Shown here: positions 16,022-24,173 of the stretch, piece by piece
Position numbering within the stretch: position 1 is the first letter of the stretch
Layout of the letters: every line of letters starts with the position of its first letter
DNA from: JAUYQR01 sp050632395
GTDB taxonomy: Bacteria > Pseudomonadota > Alphaproteobacteria > Rhodobacterales > Rhodobacteraceae
DNA: 64,000 nt
Assembly (NCBI RefSeq): GCF_050632395.1
Contig: NZ_CP192600.1
Span: 3,100,001 to 3,164,000 of the forward strand
Direction of reading: 5' to 3'
Program-made: the position numbers and the translations under genes
The notes under the pieces: model-generated
Databases searched by the model: none
Seen by the model: the letters and a program-made list of their open reading frames with translations, nothing else
Told to the model about the DNA's origin: nothing

Positions 16022-16617
16022 CCGGTAAAGCGCCGCTCATACGCCAGTCCAAGCCTGCGCGCGCAGTCTTCGGCCTTGGCGTCCAGCGCGGGATCGTTCA
16101 CTTGGGCCTGATAGACGAGTTTGGTGTAGTTGCCGAAATACATATCACGCAACTGCGGGTGCCGGTCCAAGCCCATCGGCTTCCAGACGAAGGCATCGAA
16201 CTGGCGAACGAGGAAATCGGTCAGGTAGAAAGCGGTGAATTCAGTGTCAGCGTGGTCGGCGAAGGCTGCGTTGCCTTCAAAAAACGAATAACAATGTGGG
16301 CCTGCGACCATTTCGACGCCCAGTTCTTTGCACTTTTCGAACAATTGTCCGCCAGTGCCGCAGTCTGCATAGACCACGAAGATACTGTCATACTGGCCGC
16401 GCGCCTGCAGCACCGCGGCCTCTACTGCCGGGGTGATCCGATCCGGCCAGAGGTGCAGTTTCGCGGGCAGGCATTGCAGATCGAGGTGGTCCCAGCCATT
16501 CGCGGCCTTCAACGCCAGCACCTCGTGCGCCAGCGCGCCGCAGGCGATCAGCAGCACCCGCCCGACGTGCGCCGCCGACAGGCCGGCTTCGGTCAATGTC
16601 TGGTCATCAGGAATCAT
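15979..16617 (-). CDS. DUF1638 domain protein
   Basis: 212 residues from ATG 16617, which has GAGGAAGG upstream. Landmarks are LLIACGALAHEVLAL, a cysteine-containing FVVYADCGTGGQLFEKC stretch and GPHCYSFFEGN. DUF1638 genes often sit beside corrinoid methyltransferase systems, and here a corrinoid protein gene lies just upstream on the same strand with one small membrane gene between. The conserved cysteines suggest metal or cobalamin handling. The function is not established. Confidence 0.8.
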   Translation of the reverse strand: MIPDDQTLTEAGLSAAHVGRVLLIACGALAHEVLALKAANGWDHLDLQCLPAKLHLWPDRITPAVEAAVLQARGQYDSIFVVYADCGTGGQLFEKCKELGVEMVAGPHCYSFFEGNAAFADHADTEFTAFYLTDFLVRQFDAFVWKPMGLDRHPQLRDMYFGNYTKLVYQAQVNDPALDAKAEDCARRLGLAYERRFTGYGDLAPALAAAAR

Positions 16618-16639
16618 TGCACCCTTCCTCGGGGAGCAG

Positions 16640-16798
16640 CTATCGGGCCAGCCGGTTCCAGCCGATGATGAGGCTGCCGGCCACTGCGGCAAAGCCAAGC
16701 GCCACAAGCGGCACGTTGGCCCAAAGCGCCAGCGCGATCGTCACACCGGCGGCCAGCATGACCATCGCAATCAAACCCAGAAAATGCGTGAGAGGCAT
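16640..16798 (-). CDS. Small two-span membrane protein
   Basis: 52 residues, MPLTHFLGLIAMVMLAAGVT... with two hydrophobic helices (about residues 6-26 and 28-45) and a basic end WNRLAR. GGAGGAAG lies 6 bp before ATG 16798. It sits between the corrinoid protein and DUF1638 genes, 22 bp from the latter, so the three are likely one transcript. I know of no function. It could anchor or assist the methyl-transfer proteins. Confidence 0.7.
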   Translation of the reverse strand: MPLTHFLGLIAMVMLAAGVTIALALWANVPLVALGFAAVAGSLIIGWNRLAR

Positions 16799-16876
16799 GG
16801 ATACTTCCTCCTTGCCTTTCAATCTGCGCCTGAAGTCCGGTTCATGCAAGCCCTTGCGAGGTCACGCTTTGGTGCG

Positions 16877-17575
16877 TCAGCCGGCCAGCTGGTTGTGCTT
16901 GCGCGCAACGAACTGCTTTGCCGTTTCCACCGCAACAGCGGCGTCGCGGCAATAGGCGTCGGCACCGATGGCGCGGCCGAATTCTTCGTTCAGGGGCGCG
17001 CCGCCGACCAGCACGATGTAATCCTCGCGCATGCCCTTTTCCTTCATCGTGTCGATCACGACCTTCATGTAAGGCATCGTGGTCGTCAGCAGGGCCGACA
17101 TGCCGAGGATATCGGGTTTTTCGGCTTCCAGCGCCTCAAGGTATTTCTCGACCGAGTTGTTGATGCCAAGGTCGCGCACTTCAAAGCCCGCGCCTTCCAT
17201 CATCATCGCGACAAGGTTCTTGCCGATGTCGTGGATGTCGCCCTTGACGGTGCCGATCACCATCTTGCCCATCCGCGGCGCGCCGGTTTCGACCAGCAGC
17301 GGCTTGAGGATGAACATGCCACCCTTCATCGCGTTGGCAGCCAGCAGAACTTCGGGCACGAAGAGGATGCCATCGCGGAAGTCGGCACCCACGATGGTCA
17401 TGCCGGCAACAAGCGCCTTGGTCAGGACGTCATAGGGCGTCCATCCGCGCGCGATCAGGATGTTGACCGCCTCTTCGATCTCTTCCTTCAGACCGTCGTA
17501 GAGGTCGTCGTGCATCTGCAGGACCAGCTCGTCATCCGACAGTTCGGACAGGATGATTTCGTCGTCGTCGGCCAT
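16877..17575 (-). CDS. Corrinoid (B12-binding) methyltransferase protein
   Basis: 232 residues from ATG 17575, preceded by AAGGAG. An N-terminal four-helix cap domain (about 15-95, LVLQMHDDLYDGLKEEIEEAVN...) is followed by a Rossmann-like B12 domain with the DxHxxG cobalt-ligand motif in GTVKGDIHDIGKNLVAMM (about 115-132), then SALLTTTMPYMK and VGGAPLNEEFGRAIGADAY. This is the MtbC/MtaC/MetH-type carrier that shuttles a methyl group on cob(I)alamin. A homocysteine methyltransferase gene lies nearby at 18832, so it may be the B12 module of a split methionine synthase. Confidence 0.9.
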   Translation of the reverse strand: MADDDEIILSELSDDELVLQMHDDLYDGLKEEIEEAVNILIARGWTPYDVLTKALVAGMTIVGADFRDGILFVPEVLLAANAMKGGMFILKPLLVETGAPRMGKMVIGTVKGDIHDIGKNLVAMMMEGAGFEVRDLGINNSVEKYLEALEAEKPDILGMSALLTTTMPYMKVVIDTMKEKGMREDYIVLVGGAPLNEEFGRAIGADAYCRDAAVAVETAKQFVARKHNQLAG

Positions 17576-17721
17576 GAAAGCGCTCCTTGGGGAGAAAGTC
17601 ACCTAGTGTGCATGGGCTTGAAACGACGCGCCCACTTTTCGGATTGCGACATACACCAGATGAAAGCCGACAGAAAGGTGTCGCAGGCTGCAATCGGCTG
17701 GCAAATGTTCTTTGATTGTTC

Positions 17722-17734
17722 TATATTTTTACCA
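17722..17734 (+). promoter_or_regulatory. Promoter suggesting a leaderless transcript
   Basis: TATATT at 17722-17727 is 6 bp from ATG 17734, with a weak TGGCAA -35 box 17 bp further up. Transcription would begin at or next to the start codon, and no Shine-Dalgarno sequence is present. This fits a leaderless mRNA for the radical SAM gene. Confidence 0.5.
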
Positions 17735-18822
17735 TGCAGCCGAAAACCCCACCGCTTCTGCCCGGCCAGCGCCTGCGCGCGCGTGGCGCGGTCGTGAACC
17801 CGACCGGCCGGTATGAGACGGCAACGCGCGAAGGGTTTGCCGACGATTGGGACATTCCCGAAGATGACCGCCTTGTCCGCACCGAGACGAGCCTTGAGCG
17901 GCCGCGGTCGGCCATCACCTACAACCGGTCGCCCGATGTGCCGTTCGACCGGTCGATCAACCCCTATCGCGGCTGTGAACACGGCTGCATCTACTGCTTT
18001 GCGCGGCCAAGCCATGCCTATCTGAACCTGTCGCCGGGCCTTGATTTCGAGACGCGGCTGATCGCCCGCCCCGGCATCGCCGGGGTCTTGGCGGAGGAGT
18101 TGGGCAAACCGTCCTACAAGGTGGCCCCCATCGCCATCGGCACCAACACCGACCCCTACCAGCCGATCGACGCCGAGCATGGCCTGATGCGGCAGATTCT
18201 TGCAGTGCTGGGTGACTTCAACCACCCGGTCTGGATCACCACGCGCGGCACGCTGATTGAACGCGACATCGACCTGATCGCCGCGCTGGCCGGGCGCGGG
18301 CTGGCCAGCGTCAGCATTTCAGTCACCACGCTGGACGCAGGCCTCGCGCGCAAGATGGAACCCCGCGCCCCTGCCCCGGCGCGGCGTCTGGCCACGATCC
18401 GCGCGCTGGCCGCCGCAGGAATTCCGGTGCGGGTGCAGGTGTCGCCGCTGATCCCGGCGCTGACGGATCACGAGTTGGAGGCGATCCTTGAGGCCGCCGC
18501 CGCGGCGGGTGCGACGCACGCCACGTCGATCCCCCTGCGCCTGCCACGCGAGGTGGCGGACCTCTTTCGCAAGTGGATCGAGACGACGTTCCCCGACAGC
18601 GCAGAGCGCGTGATGGGCCGGGTGCGCGATCTGCATGGCGGGCGTGATTACGACCCGGCCTTCGGCACAAGGATGACCGGTCAGGGCATCTGGGCCGACC
18701 TTATCAAGCGCCGGCTGGAAGTGGCGCGCAAGCGGTTCGGCCTGACGCGGGTGTTGCCGGAATTGCGGAGCGACCTTTTCAGGGTGCCGCCGAAAGCGGG
18801 CGATCAGCTAAGCTTGTTCTAG
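17734..18822 (+). CDS. PA0069-family radical SAM protein
   Basis: 362 residues. The Fe-S cluster motif CEHGCIYCFARPSH (CxxxCxxC, about residues 87-100) and the surrounding NPYRGCEHGC match spore-photoproduct-lyase-like radical SAM proteins of the PA0069 group. The protein should bind [4Fe-4S] and cleave SAM. The substrate of the family is unknown. ATG 17734 is preferred over an upstream in-frame TTG. It stands alone between divergent and convergent genes. Confidence 0.88.
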   Translation: MQPKTPPLLPGQRLRARGAVVNPTGRYETATREGFADDWDIPEDDRLVRTETSLERPRSAITYNRSPDVPFDRSINPYRGCEHGCIYCFARPSHAYLNLSPGLDFETRLIARPGIAGVLAEELGKPSYKVAPIAIGTNTDPYQPIDAEHGLMRQILAVLGDFNHPVWITTRGTLIERDIDLIAALAGRGLASVSISVTTLDAGLARKMEPRAPAPARRLATIRALAAAGIPVRVQVSPLIPALTDHELEAILEAAAAAGATHATSIPLRLPREVADLFRKWIETTFPDSAERVMGRVRDLHGGRDYDPAFGTRMTGQGIWADLIKRRLEVARKRFGLTRVLPELRSDLFRVPPKAGDQLSLF

Positions 18823-18831
18823 CCGCAGACG

Positions 18832-19845
18832 TTAACCGCGCCGCCCGCGACGCTCGCGCTTTGGGTCGCCCGAGGTGTCACCGGTTCCGTCCGAGGCCGA
18901 GGAGAACCCGCCGAGATGGGCAGAGATATCTTCCAGCGTCGGGCGTGGGCCTTTGGGCCGTGTCTCAAGCGCCTCGCGCATGGCGCGCAGGTGTTCGGGC
19001 ATGGTTCCGCAGCAACCGCCGATGATCCGCACGCCCGCGTCACGCGCAAGGACCGCGTATTCCGCCATCAATTCCGGCGTGCCGTCGTAGTGGATGTGGC
19101 CGTCATGATATTTCGGGATGCCGGCGTTGCCCTTGGCGATCAGCGGGCGTTCGGTGCCGGTCGAGGCAAAGCCAAGCACGGTGCGCATCAGGTCGCTGGC
19201 GCCCACGCCGCAGTTGGCGCCAAAGGCGATCGGCGGGTTCGGCAGCGTTTCGACCATCGCAGCCATCGCGGCCGAGGTGACGCCCATCATGGTGCGCCCG
19301 GCGGTGTCAAAGCTCATCGTGCCGCACCACGGCATTCCTGCGCGGGCGGCGGCCTCGGCGGCGGCCTTGTATTCTTCCGGCGCGCTGATCGTCTCGATCC
19401 ACAGCACGTCCGCGCCGCCTTCTTTCAGGCCCTCGGCCTGTTCGTGGAACATCTCTACCGCGAGCGCGTGGGTCAGCGTGCCCATCGGCTCGAAAATCTC
19501 GCCCGTCGGGCCGACCGAACCTGCCACCACAACCATGCGGCCTGCCTTGTCGGCGATCTCGCGCCCAAGCTCGGCCCCCACCCGGTTCAGCTCTCGCACC
19601 CGGCCCTGCGCCTGGTGAAGCTTCAACCGGCTGGCGTTGCCGCCAAAGGTGTTGGTGAGGAAAATGTCCGACCCCGCCTCCACCGCACCCCGGTAGAGCG
19701 TGCGAATGTTGTCTGGCCTGTCGGTGTTCCAGAATTCCGGCGGCTCGCCAGACTCCAGCCCCATGTTGAAAAGAGTTGTCCCAGTTGCGCCATCGGCCAT
19801 CAGCCAATCGCGCGAAGCGAGCATCCGGGAAAGCACGTCAATCAT
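18832..19845 (-). CDS. Homocysteine S-methyltransferase (betaine-homocysteine/MetH N-terminal type)
   Basis: 337 residues. The barrel begins LMADGATGTTLFNMG and includes IFLTNTFGGNASRL. The zinc-binding cysteines are in FGANCGVG and RIIGGCCGTMPEH. The C-terminal tail (last about 35 residues) is low-complexity and basic (RERRGRRG). It transfers a methyl group to homocysteine to form methionine. The donor could be betaine, or methylcobalamin from the corrinoid protein at 16877. Fold and zinc motif are clear; donor assignment is not. Confidence 0.88.
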   Translation of the reverse strand: MIDVLSRMLASRDWLMADGATGTTLFNMGLESGEPPEFWNTDRPDNIRTLYRGAVEAGSDIFLTNTFGGNASRLKLHQAQGRVRELNRVGAELGREIADKAGRMVVVAGSVGPTGEIFEPMGTLTHALAVEMFHEQAEGLKEGGADVLWIETISAPEEYKAAAEAAARAGMPWCGTMSFDTAGRTMMGVTSAAMAAMVETLPNPPIAFGANCGVGASDLMRTVLGFASTGTERPLIAKGNAGIPKYHDGHIHYDGTPELMAEYAVLARDAGVRIIGGCCGTMPEHLRAMREALETRPKGPRPTLEDISAHLGGFSSASDGTGDTSGDPKRERRGRRG

Positions 19846-19954
19846 CGGGGCACCCTGTAAAAAATCGCGTCACGCCCTCGTGCCACGGCAAAAGGGTGTG
19901 CGCAAATCCATATTCCGCATGTTAACTTGCGCGCGGCTCATGCCGCAGGCGAGG

Positions 19955-20269
19955 TCAGATTTCCGTCATCAACTGCGCTTTGGCGACGGGCAGAAGTTCG
20001 GCCATCTTGGCGCGGACTTCGTCGGCGCTGGCCTTGCCGGCCAGATCGCCAACCAGCTTGCGGACCACGTCTTCAATGCCAGCCTCTTCGAAATCGGCGC
20101 TGACCACTTCCATCGCGTAGGCATTGGCGTCGTCGCCGGTCTTGCCCAGAAGGCCCGCCGCCCAAAGCCCGGTCAGCTTGTTGCGCCGCGCCTCGGCCCG
20201 GAACTGCATTTCGCTGTCGTGCGCGAACTTGGATTCGAAGGCATTTTCGCGATCATCGAAGGTGGTCAT
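19955..20269 (-). CDS. F1-ATPase inhibitor zeta subunit (DUF1476)
   Basis: 104 residues from ATG 20269, preceded by AGGGGAT. MTTFDDRENAFESKFAHDSEMQFRAEARRNKL is the conserved start of DUF1476 proteins, shown in Paracoccus denitrificans to be the zeta subunit that blocks ATP hydrolysis by F1-ATPase. The N-terminal segment is the inhibitory part; the rest is a helical bundle that ends AKAQLMTEI. It is single and divergent from purC. Confidence 0.9.
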   Translation of the reverse strand: MTTFDDRENAFESKFAHDSEMQFRAEARRNKLTGLWAAGLLGKTGDDANAYAMEVVSADFEEAGIEDVVRKLVGDLAGKASADEVRAKMAELLPVAKAQLMTEI

Positions 20270-20437
20270 GGCGGATCCCCTGGAACGGTTGTTTCCTGAA
20301 CCATATGCCCATCCCGAGGCTGCCCTGCAAGCCCCCGCCGCCGTCGCGCCTTGCGACGGAACCGCCCTTGCCGTATAGCGCTTGCAACGGTCGGGAGGGT
20401 GCAAATCCGCCCCGACCTGTCATTGATCGGAGAGCTC

Positions 20438-21190
20438 ATGGCACGGCGCAAGAAGGTCTACGAAGGCAAGGCCAAGATCCTTTACGAGGGACCAGAGCCG
20501 GGGACGCTGATCCAGTACTTCAAGGACGATTCCGCGCCGACCGTCGCCGCTCCGGCCGCCCTTGAGGGCAAGGGCGTGCTGAACAACCGCCTGTCGGAAT
20601 TCTTCATGGCCGGGTTGAACCAGATCGGGGTGCCGACCCATTTCATCCGCCGCATCAACATGCGCGAGCAACTGGTGCGGATGGCCGAGATTATTCCGCT
20701 GGAGGTGGTGGTGCGCAACTTCTCGGCCGGGCCTATGACGGCGCGGCTGGGGATTCCGGAGGGCACGCAACTGCCGCGGCCGATCGTGGAGTATTACTAC
20801 AAGGACGAAAAGCTGAACTCTCCCTTGGTGGCCGAGGAGCATATCGTCGCGTTTGGCTGGGCGAACCAGCAGGATCTGGACGACATCATCGCGCTGGCAC
20901 TTCGCGTGAACGACTTCCTGTCGGGCGTGATGATGGGCGTGGGCATCCGGCTTGCCGATTTCCGCATCGAGGTGGGGCGGATCTGGGAGGGCGATTACAT
21001 GCGCCTGATCGTGGCCGACGAGATCAGCCCGGACAACTGCCGCCTGTGGGACATGCGCCTGCCGGAGCGGCCCGATGGGTCGATGCCGGACCCCGCGCCG
21101 ATGAATGATGTCTATACCGAGCTGGCGCGGCGGTTGGGGGTGTTGCCGTCGAACGTGACCCATACGACGAAGCCGACCCTGATCAACTGA
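20438..21190 (+). CDS. purC: SAICAR synthase
   Basis: 250 residues, MARRKKVYEGKAKILYEGPEPGTLIQYFKDD, with the conserved IIPLEVVVRNFSAGP and IVADEISPDNCRLWD segments. It condenses CAIR with aspartate using ATP in purine synthesis. ATG 20438 has GGAGAG upstream. purS follows after 58 bp. purQ is far away at 32565. Confidence 0.97.
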   Translation: MARRKKVYEGKAKILYEGPEPGTLIQYFKDDSAPTVAAPAALEGKGVLNNRLSEFFMAGLNQIGVPTHFIRRINMREQLVRMAEIIPLEVVVRNFSAGPMTARLGIPEGTQLPRPIVEYYYKDEKLNSPLVAEEHIVAFGWANQQDLDDIIALALRVNDFLSGVMMGVGIRLADFRIEVGRIWEGDYMRLIVADEISPDNCRLWDMRLPERPDGSMPDPAPMNDVYTELARRLGVLPSNVTHTTKPTLIN

Positions 21191-21248
21191 GCCTTGCCGA
21201 GCTTGGCCCGGTTCGATAATCCCTTGCGAAAATAACCCGGAGGCCCCG

Positions 21249-21488
21249 ATGAAAGCCCGCGTCACCGTCATGCTGAAATCCGGTGTCCTTGACCCGCAGG
21301 GCGAGGCGGTGCGGCATGCCTTGGGCTCGCTGGGGTTTCAGGGCGTGACGGGGGTACGGCAGGGCAAGGTGATCGAGCTGGATCTGGCCCATACCGATGC
21401 GGGCAAGGCCGAGGCGGACGTTAAGGCGATGTGCGAAAAGCTGTTGGCCAATACCGTGATTGAGAGCTATCGGATCGAGATCGCCTGA
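21249..21488 (+). CDS. purS: Phosphoribosylformylglycinamidine synthase subunit PurS
   Basis: 79 residues, MKARVTVMLKSGVLDPQGEAVRHALGSLGF, then TGVRQGKVIELDL and CEKLLANTVIESYRIEI, the whole PurS fold. It bridges PurL and PurQ in FGAM synthase. AGGCCC precedes the ATG. The usual purQ partner is not next to it. Confidence 0.95.
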   Translation: MKARVTVMLKSGVLDPQGEAVRHALGSLGFQGVTGVRQGKVIELDLAHTDAGKAEADVKAMCEKLLANTVIESYRIEIA

Positions 21489-21492
21489 GGGT

Positions 21493-21511
21493 GTGTCCCA
21501 CGGTGGGACAC
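21493..21511. repeat. 19-bp perfect palindrome, copy 2 of 3
   Basis: Same 19-mer as at 9282-9300, GTGTCCCAC-G-GTGGGACAC, starting 5 bp after the purS stop. The next bases CTTTCCGCGCCATT parallel CTTTTGGCGCCCAAT of copy 1. It again lies in a convergent gene gap. Confidence 0.85.
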
Positions 21512-21549
21512 TTTCCGCGCCATTGATTTTGCACGATACTTCCTCGACG

Positions 21550-21564
21550 TTAACGGTTCGTCAA
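21550..21564 (+). promoter_or_regulatory. CtrA-like half-site pair TTAA-N7-TCAA, second copy
   Basis: TTAACGGTTCGTCAA lies 38 bp from palindrome copy 2 and overlaps the stop codon of the P450 gene. The N7 spacer and spacing from the palindrome repeat what is seen at 9340-9354. Confidence 0.4.
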
Positions 21565-22907
21565 GGATTGGACCGGCGGCTGGCCTTGAGCCATATGCCG
21601 TCTTTTCCCCTGACCGTCAGGTGTGCCACTGGCACCGGGACGCGCCCTTCAACCACATCGAAGCGAAAGCTGCGGACCAGCAGCGCCAGAAGAAGCGTGC
21701 CTTCCAGCATCGCAAACCCGGCACCGGGGCAGACGCGGGGGCCGGAGGAAAACGGCAGGTAGGCGTCGCGGGCTGAGGACTTTCCAGCCTCGGTCTGCCA
21801 GCGGTCAGGGTCGAAACCGTCGGGGTTGGCCCAGAGCCGTTCATGTCGGTGAAGGTGCCACGGGCTGAGGACGATCTGCGCGCCTTTCGGGACCGCACGC
21901 CCCCGCATCTCTTCAGGCTTTGCGGTTTCGCGGACCATCATCGGCACGGGGGGATAAAGCCGAAGCGCCTCGCGGAACACGTCGCGGGTGAAGCGCAGGG
22001 TGGCGAGGCTGGCGAAATCTTCGGTCATGGCGGCAGCCTCAACCGCCACACGGTCTTGCGCGGCGGAGTGCGAGGCGAGGAGGTAGAGCGCCCATGACAG
22101 GGCCGAGGCGCTGGTCTCATGGCCTGCAAGGAAGAAGATCGCCACCTGATCGACCATTTCCGCGGTACCAAAGCGGCTGCCGGTCACCGGGTCGGGTGTC
22201 GTCATGATGCGGGTGGCGAGGTCGTCGGGCGCGGTGCCTGCGGCAATGGCGGTGGCGCGCGCCTCGGTCATCTGGCCGATCAGGCGGCGGATCGTGGCGG
22301 CTGAGCGGCGTGTCGCGCGGCGGTGCAGGCGTGGCACCCATGCGGGCAAGGGCAGGAAAGCGGCAAGGTTCAGGATCGGTTGCGTGCGCTGATAGGTGCG
22401 GAATTCGTGGAACACCGCCTGCGCGACACGGTCTTCGATGGGCAGGGAAAAGAGCGTGCGGAAGATCACGTCGGCGGCGGCGTGGCTGGCGGCGGCTTCG
22501 ATCTCCACCGCGCCTTCGGGCAGGCGGGCAACGGCGGCCTGACCTGCCGCAAGGATCGCCGGGAAAGCGGCGCGCATCCGACCACCCTCGAACGCGGGGT
22601 CGATGATGCGGCGCTGTCGGAGCCATTCTTCGCCGTTGGTGACAAAGACCGAGCGGCCGAGGAGGGGTGCTAGCCCTTCGGTGATGCGCTGCGATTTGGG
22701 GAAATCGGCGGGGCGGTCCTGCAACACGCGGCGGATCAGGGCGGGATCGTTGCAGAGGTAGCTGCGGAAAAAGGGCGTGCGGAACGCGGCCATCCACGCG
22801 CGGTAAAGCCGTGCCGGTTGGGCAGAAAGGATGTCGCGGCGAAACAGGCGGAGGTAGCTGAACAGGGACGCGCCGTCAGGACGCGAGGCGGGTTTCGGTG
22901 GGATCAT
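21561..22907 (-). CDS. Cytochrome P450
   Basis: 448 residues, a full P450. I-helix oxygen-activating motif LAGHETSASALSW (about 252-264), the K-helix ExxR as REALRLYPPVP, and the heme-cysteine loop FSSGPRVCPGAGFA with Cys near residue 397. The length and AGHETSA style resemble CYP102/CYP4-like fatty-acid or xenobiotic hydroxylases. ATGA overlaps the stop of the upstream hydrolase gene, so they are coupled. No ferredoxin or reductase gene is adjacent. The substrate is unknown. Confidence 0.93.
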   Translation of the reverse strand: MIPPKPASRPDGASLFSYLRLFRRDILSAQPARLYRAWMAAFRTPFFRSYLCNDPALIRRVLQDRPADFPKSQRITEGLAPLLGRSVFVTNGEEWLRQRRIIDPAFEGGRMRAAFPAILAAGQAAVARLPEGAVEIEAAASHAAADVIFRTLFSLPIEDRVAQAVFHEFRTYQRTQPILNLAAFLPLPAWVPRLHRRATRRSAATIRRLIGQMTEARATAIAAGTAPDDLATRIMTTPDPVTGSRFGTAEMVDQVAIFFLAGHETSASALSWALYLLASHSAAQDRVAVEAAAMTEDFASLATLRFTRDVFREALRLYPPVPMMVRETAKPEEMRGRAVPKGAQIVLSPWHLHRHERLWANPDGFDPDRWQTEAGKSSARDAYLPFSSGPRVCPGAGFAMLEGTLLLALLVRSFRFDVVEGRVPVPVAHLTVRGKDGIWLKASRRSNP

Positions 22908-24121
22908 GCCACGCTCCGGTACCGGTTCAGCGGGGCTTCGACGCGGCTTTTCGAGGGTTGGCGGCCAGCGAACCGCTGGGCAAGCGTCAGCGGGCCCGCG
23001 GTGATGGCGAAGTAGTCGTAGTCGCCGGGGCGGTCGAAGGCGCAGAGGTATTGGAAATGCAGGCGAAAGAATTTCCAGCGCAGCGCCTGCCAGCGTTCGG
23101 GGCTGAGGGTCTGGGTGAAGGCGGCGGAAATCACCAACGGCCAGCGCTTGCCGGGCGGGGCAACGCCTGACACTGCGACCGGATCGCAGAGCGCGAAGGC
23201 ACAGCCGTCGCCGGGGGCGGTAACATCGACCCAGGTGACCTCGTCCCGGGTGGAAAGGAAGGCGAGATCGGCGCGAAGACGGTGCGCATCGGGCAGAAAC
23301 GACACCATCGGCACCACCTGACCAAGGGACAGGAAACCGAGCGCGGGGTGCGCGGCGGGCAGGCCGTCGCGGATAAGGTCGGCAAGGACGGAAACCGCCA
23401 GATGCGCGCCGGAGGAGTGGCCGACGACGAGGACTTCATCGACGTTTTCACCAAAAGCGGCGGCGATGCGGGCGCGAAACTCGGCCAGACGCGCCTCGAG
23501 CGCCGGGGGGTTGGCGCCGTTCAGGGCTGCGGTGAAAGCGTAATCGTGCATCAGGTAATAGGCGAAGATGCGGTGATCCTGTGCGCGAAACCAGCGCAGC
23601 AGGCCGTAGGCGGCGGCGAGGCCGGCGATCAGCCCAAGGGCGGGATGGGTGAGGGCGCCGGCCCCTGCCCCGATGGCGATGCCTGCGGCGAGGGCGATCA
23701 GGGCTTGCAGGAGGAGGAAGGCGATCGGGTAAAGGGCCGCAATCATCGGCCCTTTGCGCAGCCGCATCAGCCGCGCCAATGCGCCGGAACCGATGTAGGT
23801 GCGGGCGGTGCGGAAAAGCTGCCAGTAGGTGGCGGCGATGCCTTGGTCCATCGAGCCTTGCACGATGTCGGACCAGACGAGCACATCGACATCCGTGGTG
23901 ACAGGCTGGCCGAGGTTGGCGGAGACGCGCCAGCCCTGCGCGCCGTTGGGGGCGAGGCTGAGGGTGCCGCCGGTGACGGCAAGCTGGGCGGCGGCTTCCT
24001 TGCGATAAAGTTCGCGGTAGCGGCGGGGCGGGAACGGGTCGTAGCCGGGGATGTAAAACACACGGCGGCAGAAGGGCTTGTGCCCTTTGGGTTCGGCTTG
24101 CGGGTGATCCGTCTTGGTCAT
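22904..24121 (-). CDS. Membrane-associated alpha/beta-hydrolase-like protein
   Basis: 405 residues. It begins with a positively charged segment and FYIPGYDPFPPRRYRELYR, has two hydrophobic helices (about residues 133-155 and 158-176), and then a nucleophile elbow VLVVGHSSGAHLAVSVLADL (Ser in GHSSG) and VPMVSFLPDAHRLR. This suggests a serine hydrolase or acyltransferase facing a membrane. It is coupled by ATGA to the P450 gene, so the two may act on one lipid-like substrate. I do not recognise a characterised family. Confidence 0.7.
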   Translation of the reverse strand: MTKTDHPQAEPKGHKPFCRRVFYIPGYDPFPPRRYRELYRKEAAAQLAVTGGTLSLAPNGAQGWRVSANLGQPVTTDVDVLVWSDIVQGSMDQGIAATYWQLFRTARTYIGSGALARLMRLRKGPMIAALYPIAFLLLQALIALAAGIAIGAGAGALTHPALGLIAGLAAAYGLLRWFRAQDHRIFAYYLMHDYAFTAALNGANPPALEARLAEFRARIAAAFGENVDEVLVVGHSSGAHLAVSVLADLIRDGLPAAHPALGFLSLGQVVPMVSFLPDAHRLRADLAFLSTRDEVTWVDVTAPGDGCAFALCDPVAVSGVAPPGKRWPLVISAAFTQTLSPERWQALRWKFFRLHFQYLCAFDRPGDYDYFAITAGPLTLAQRFAGRQPSKSRVEAPLNRYRSVA

Positions 24122-24173
24122 GCGCCCATCCTGACAGGCGCACCTTAACGAAGCGCTGAGCGGAGGGAAGCCG

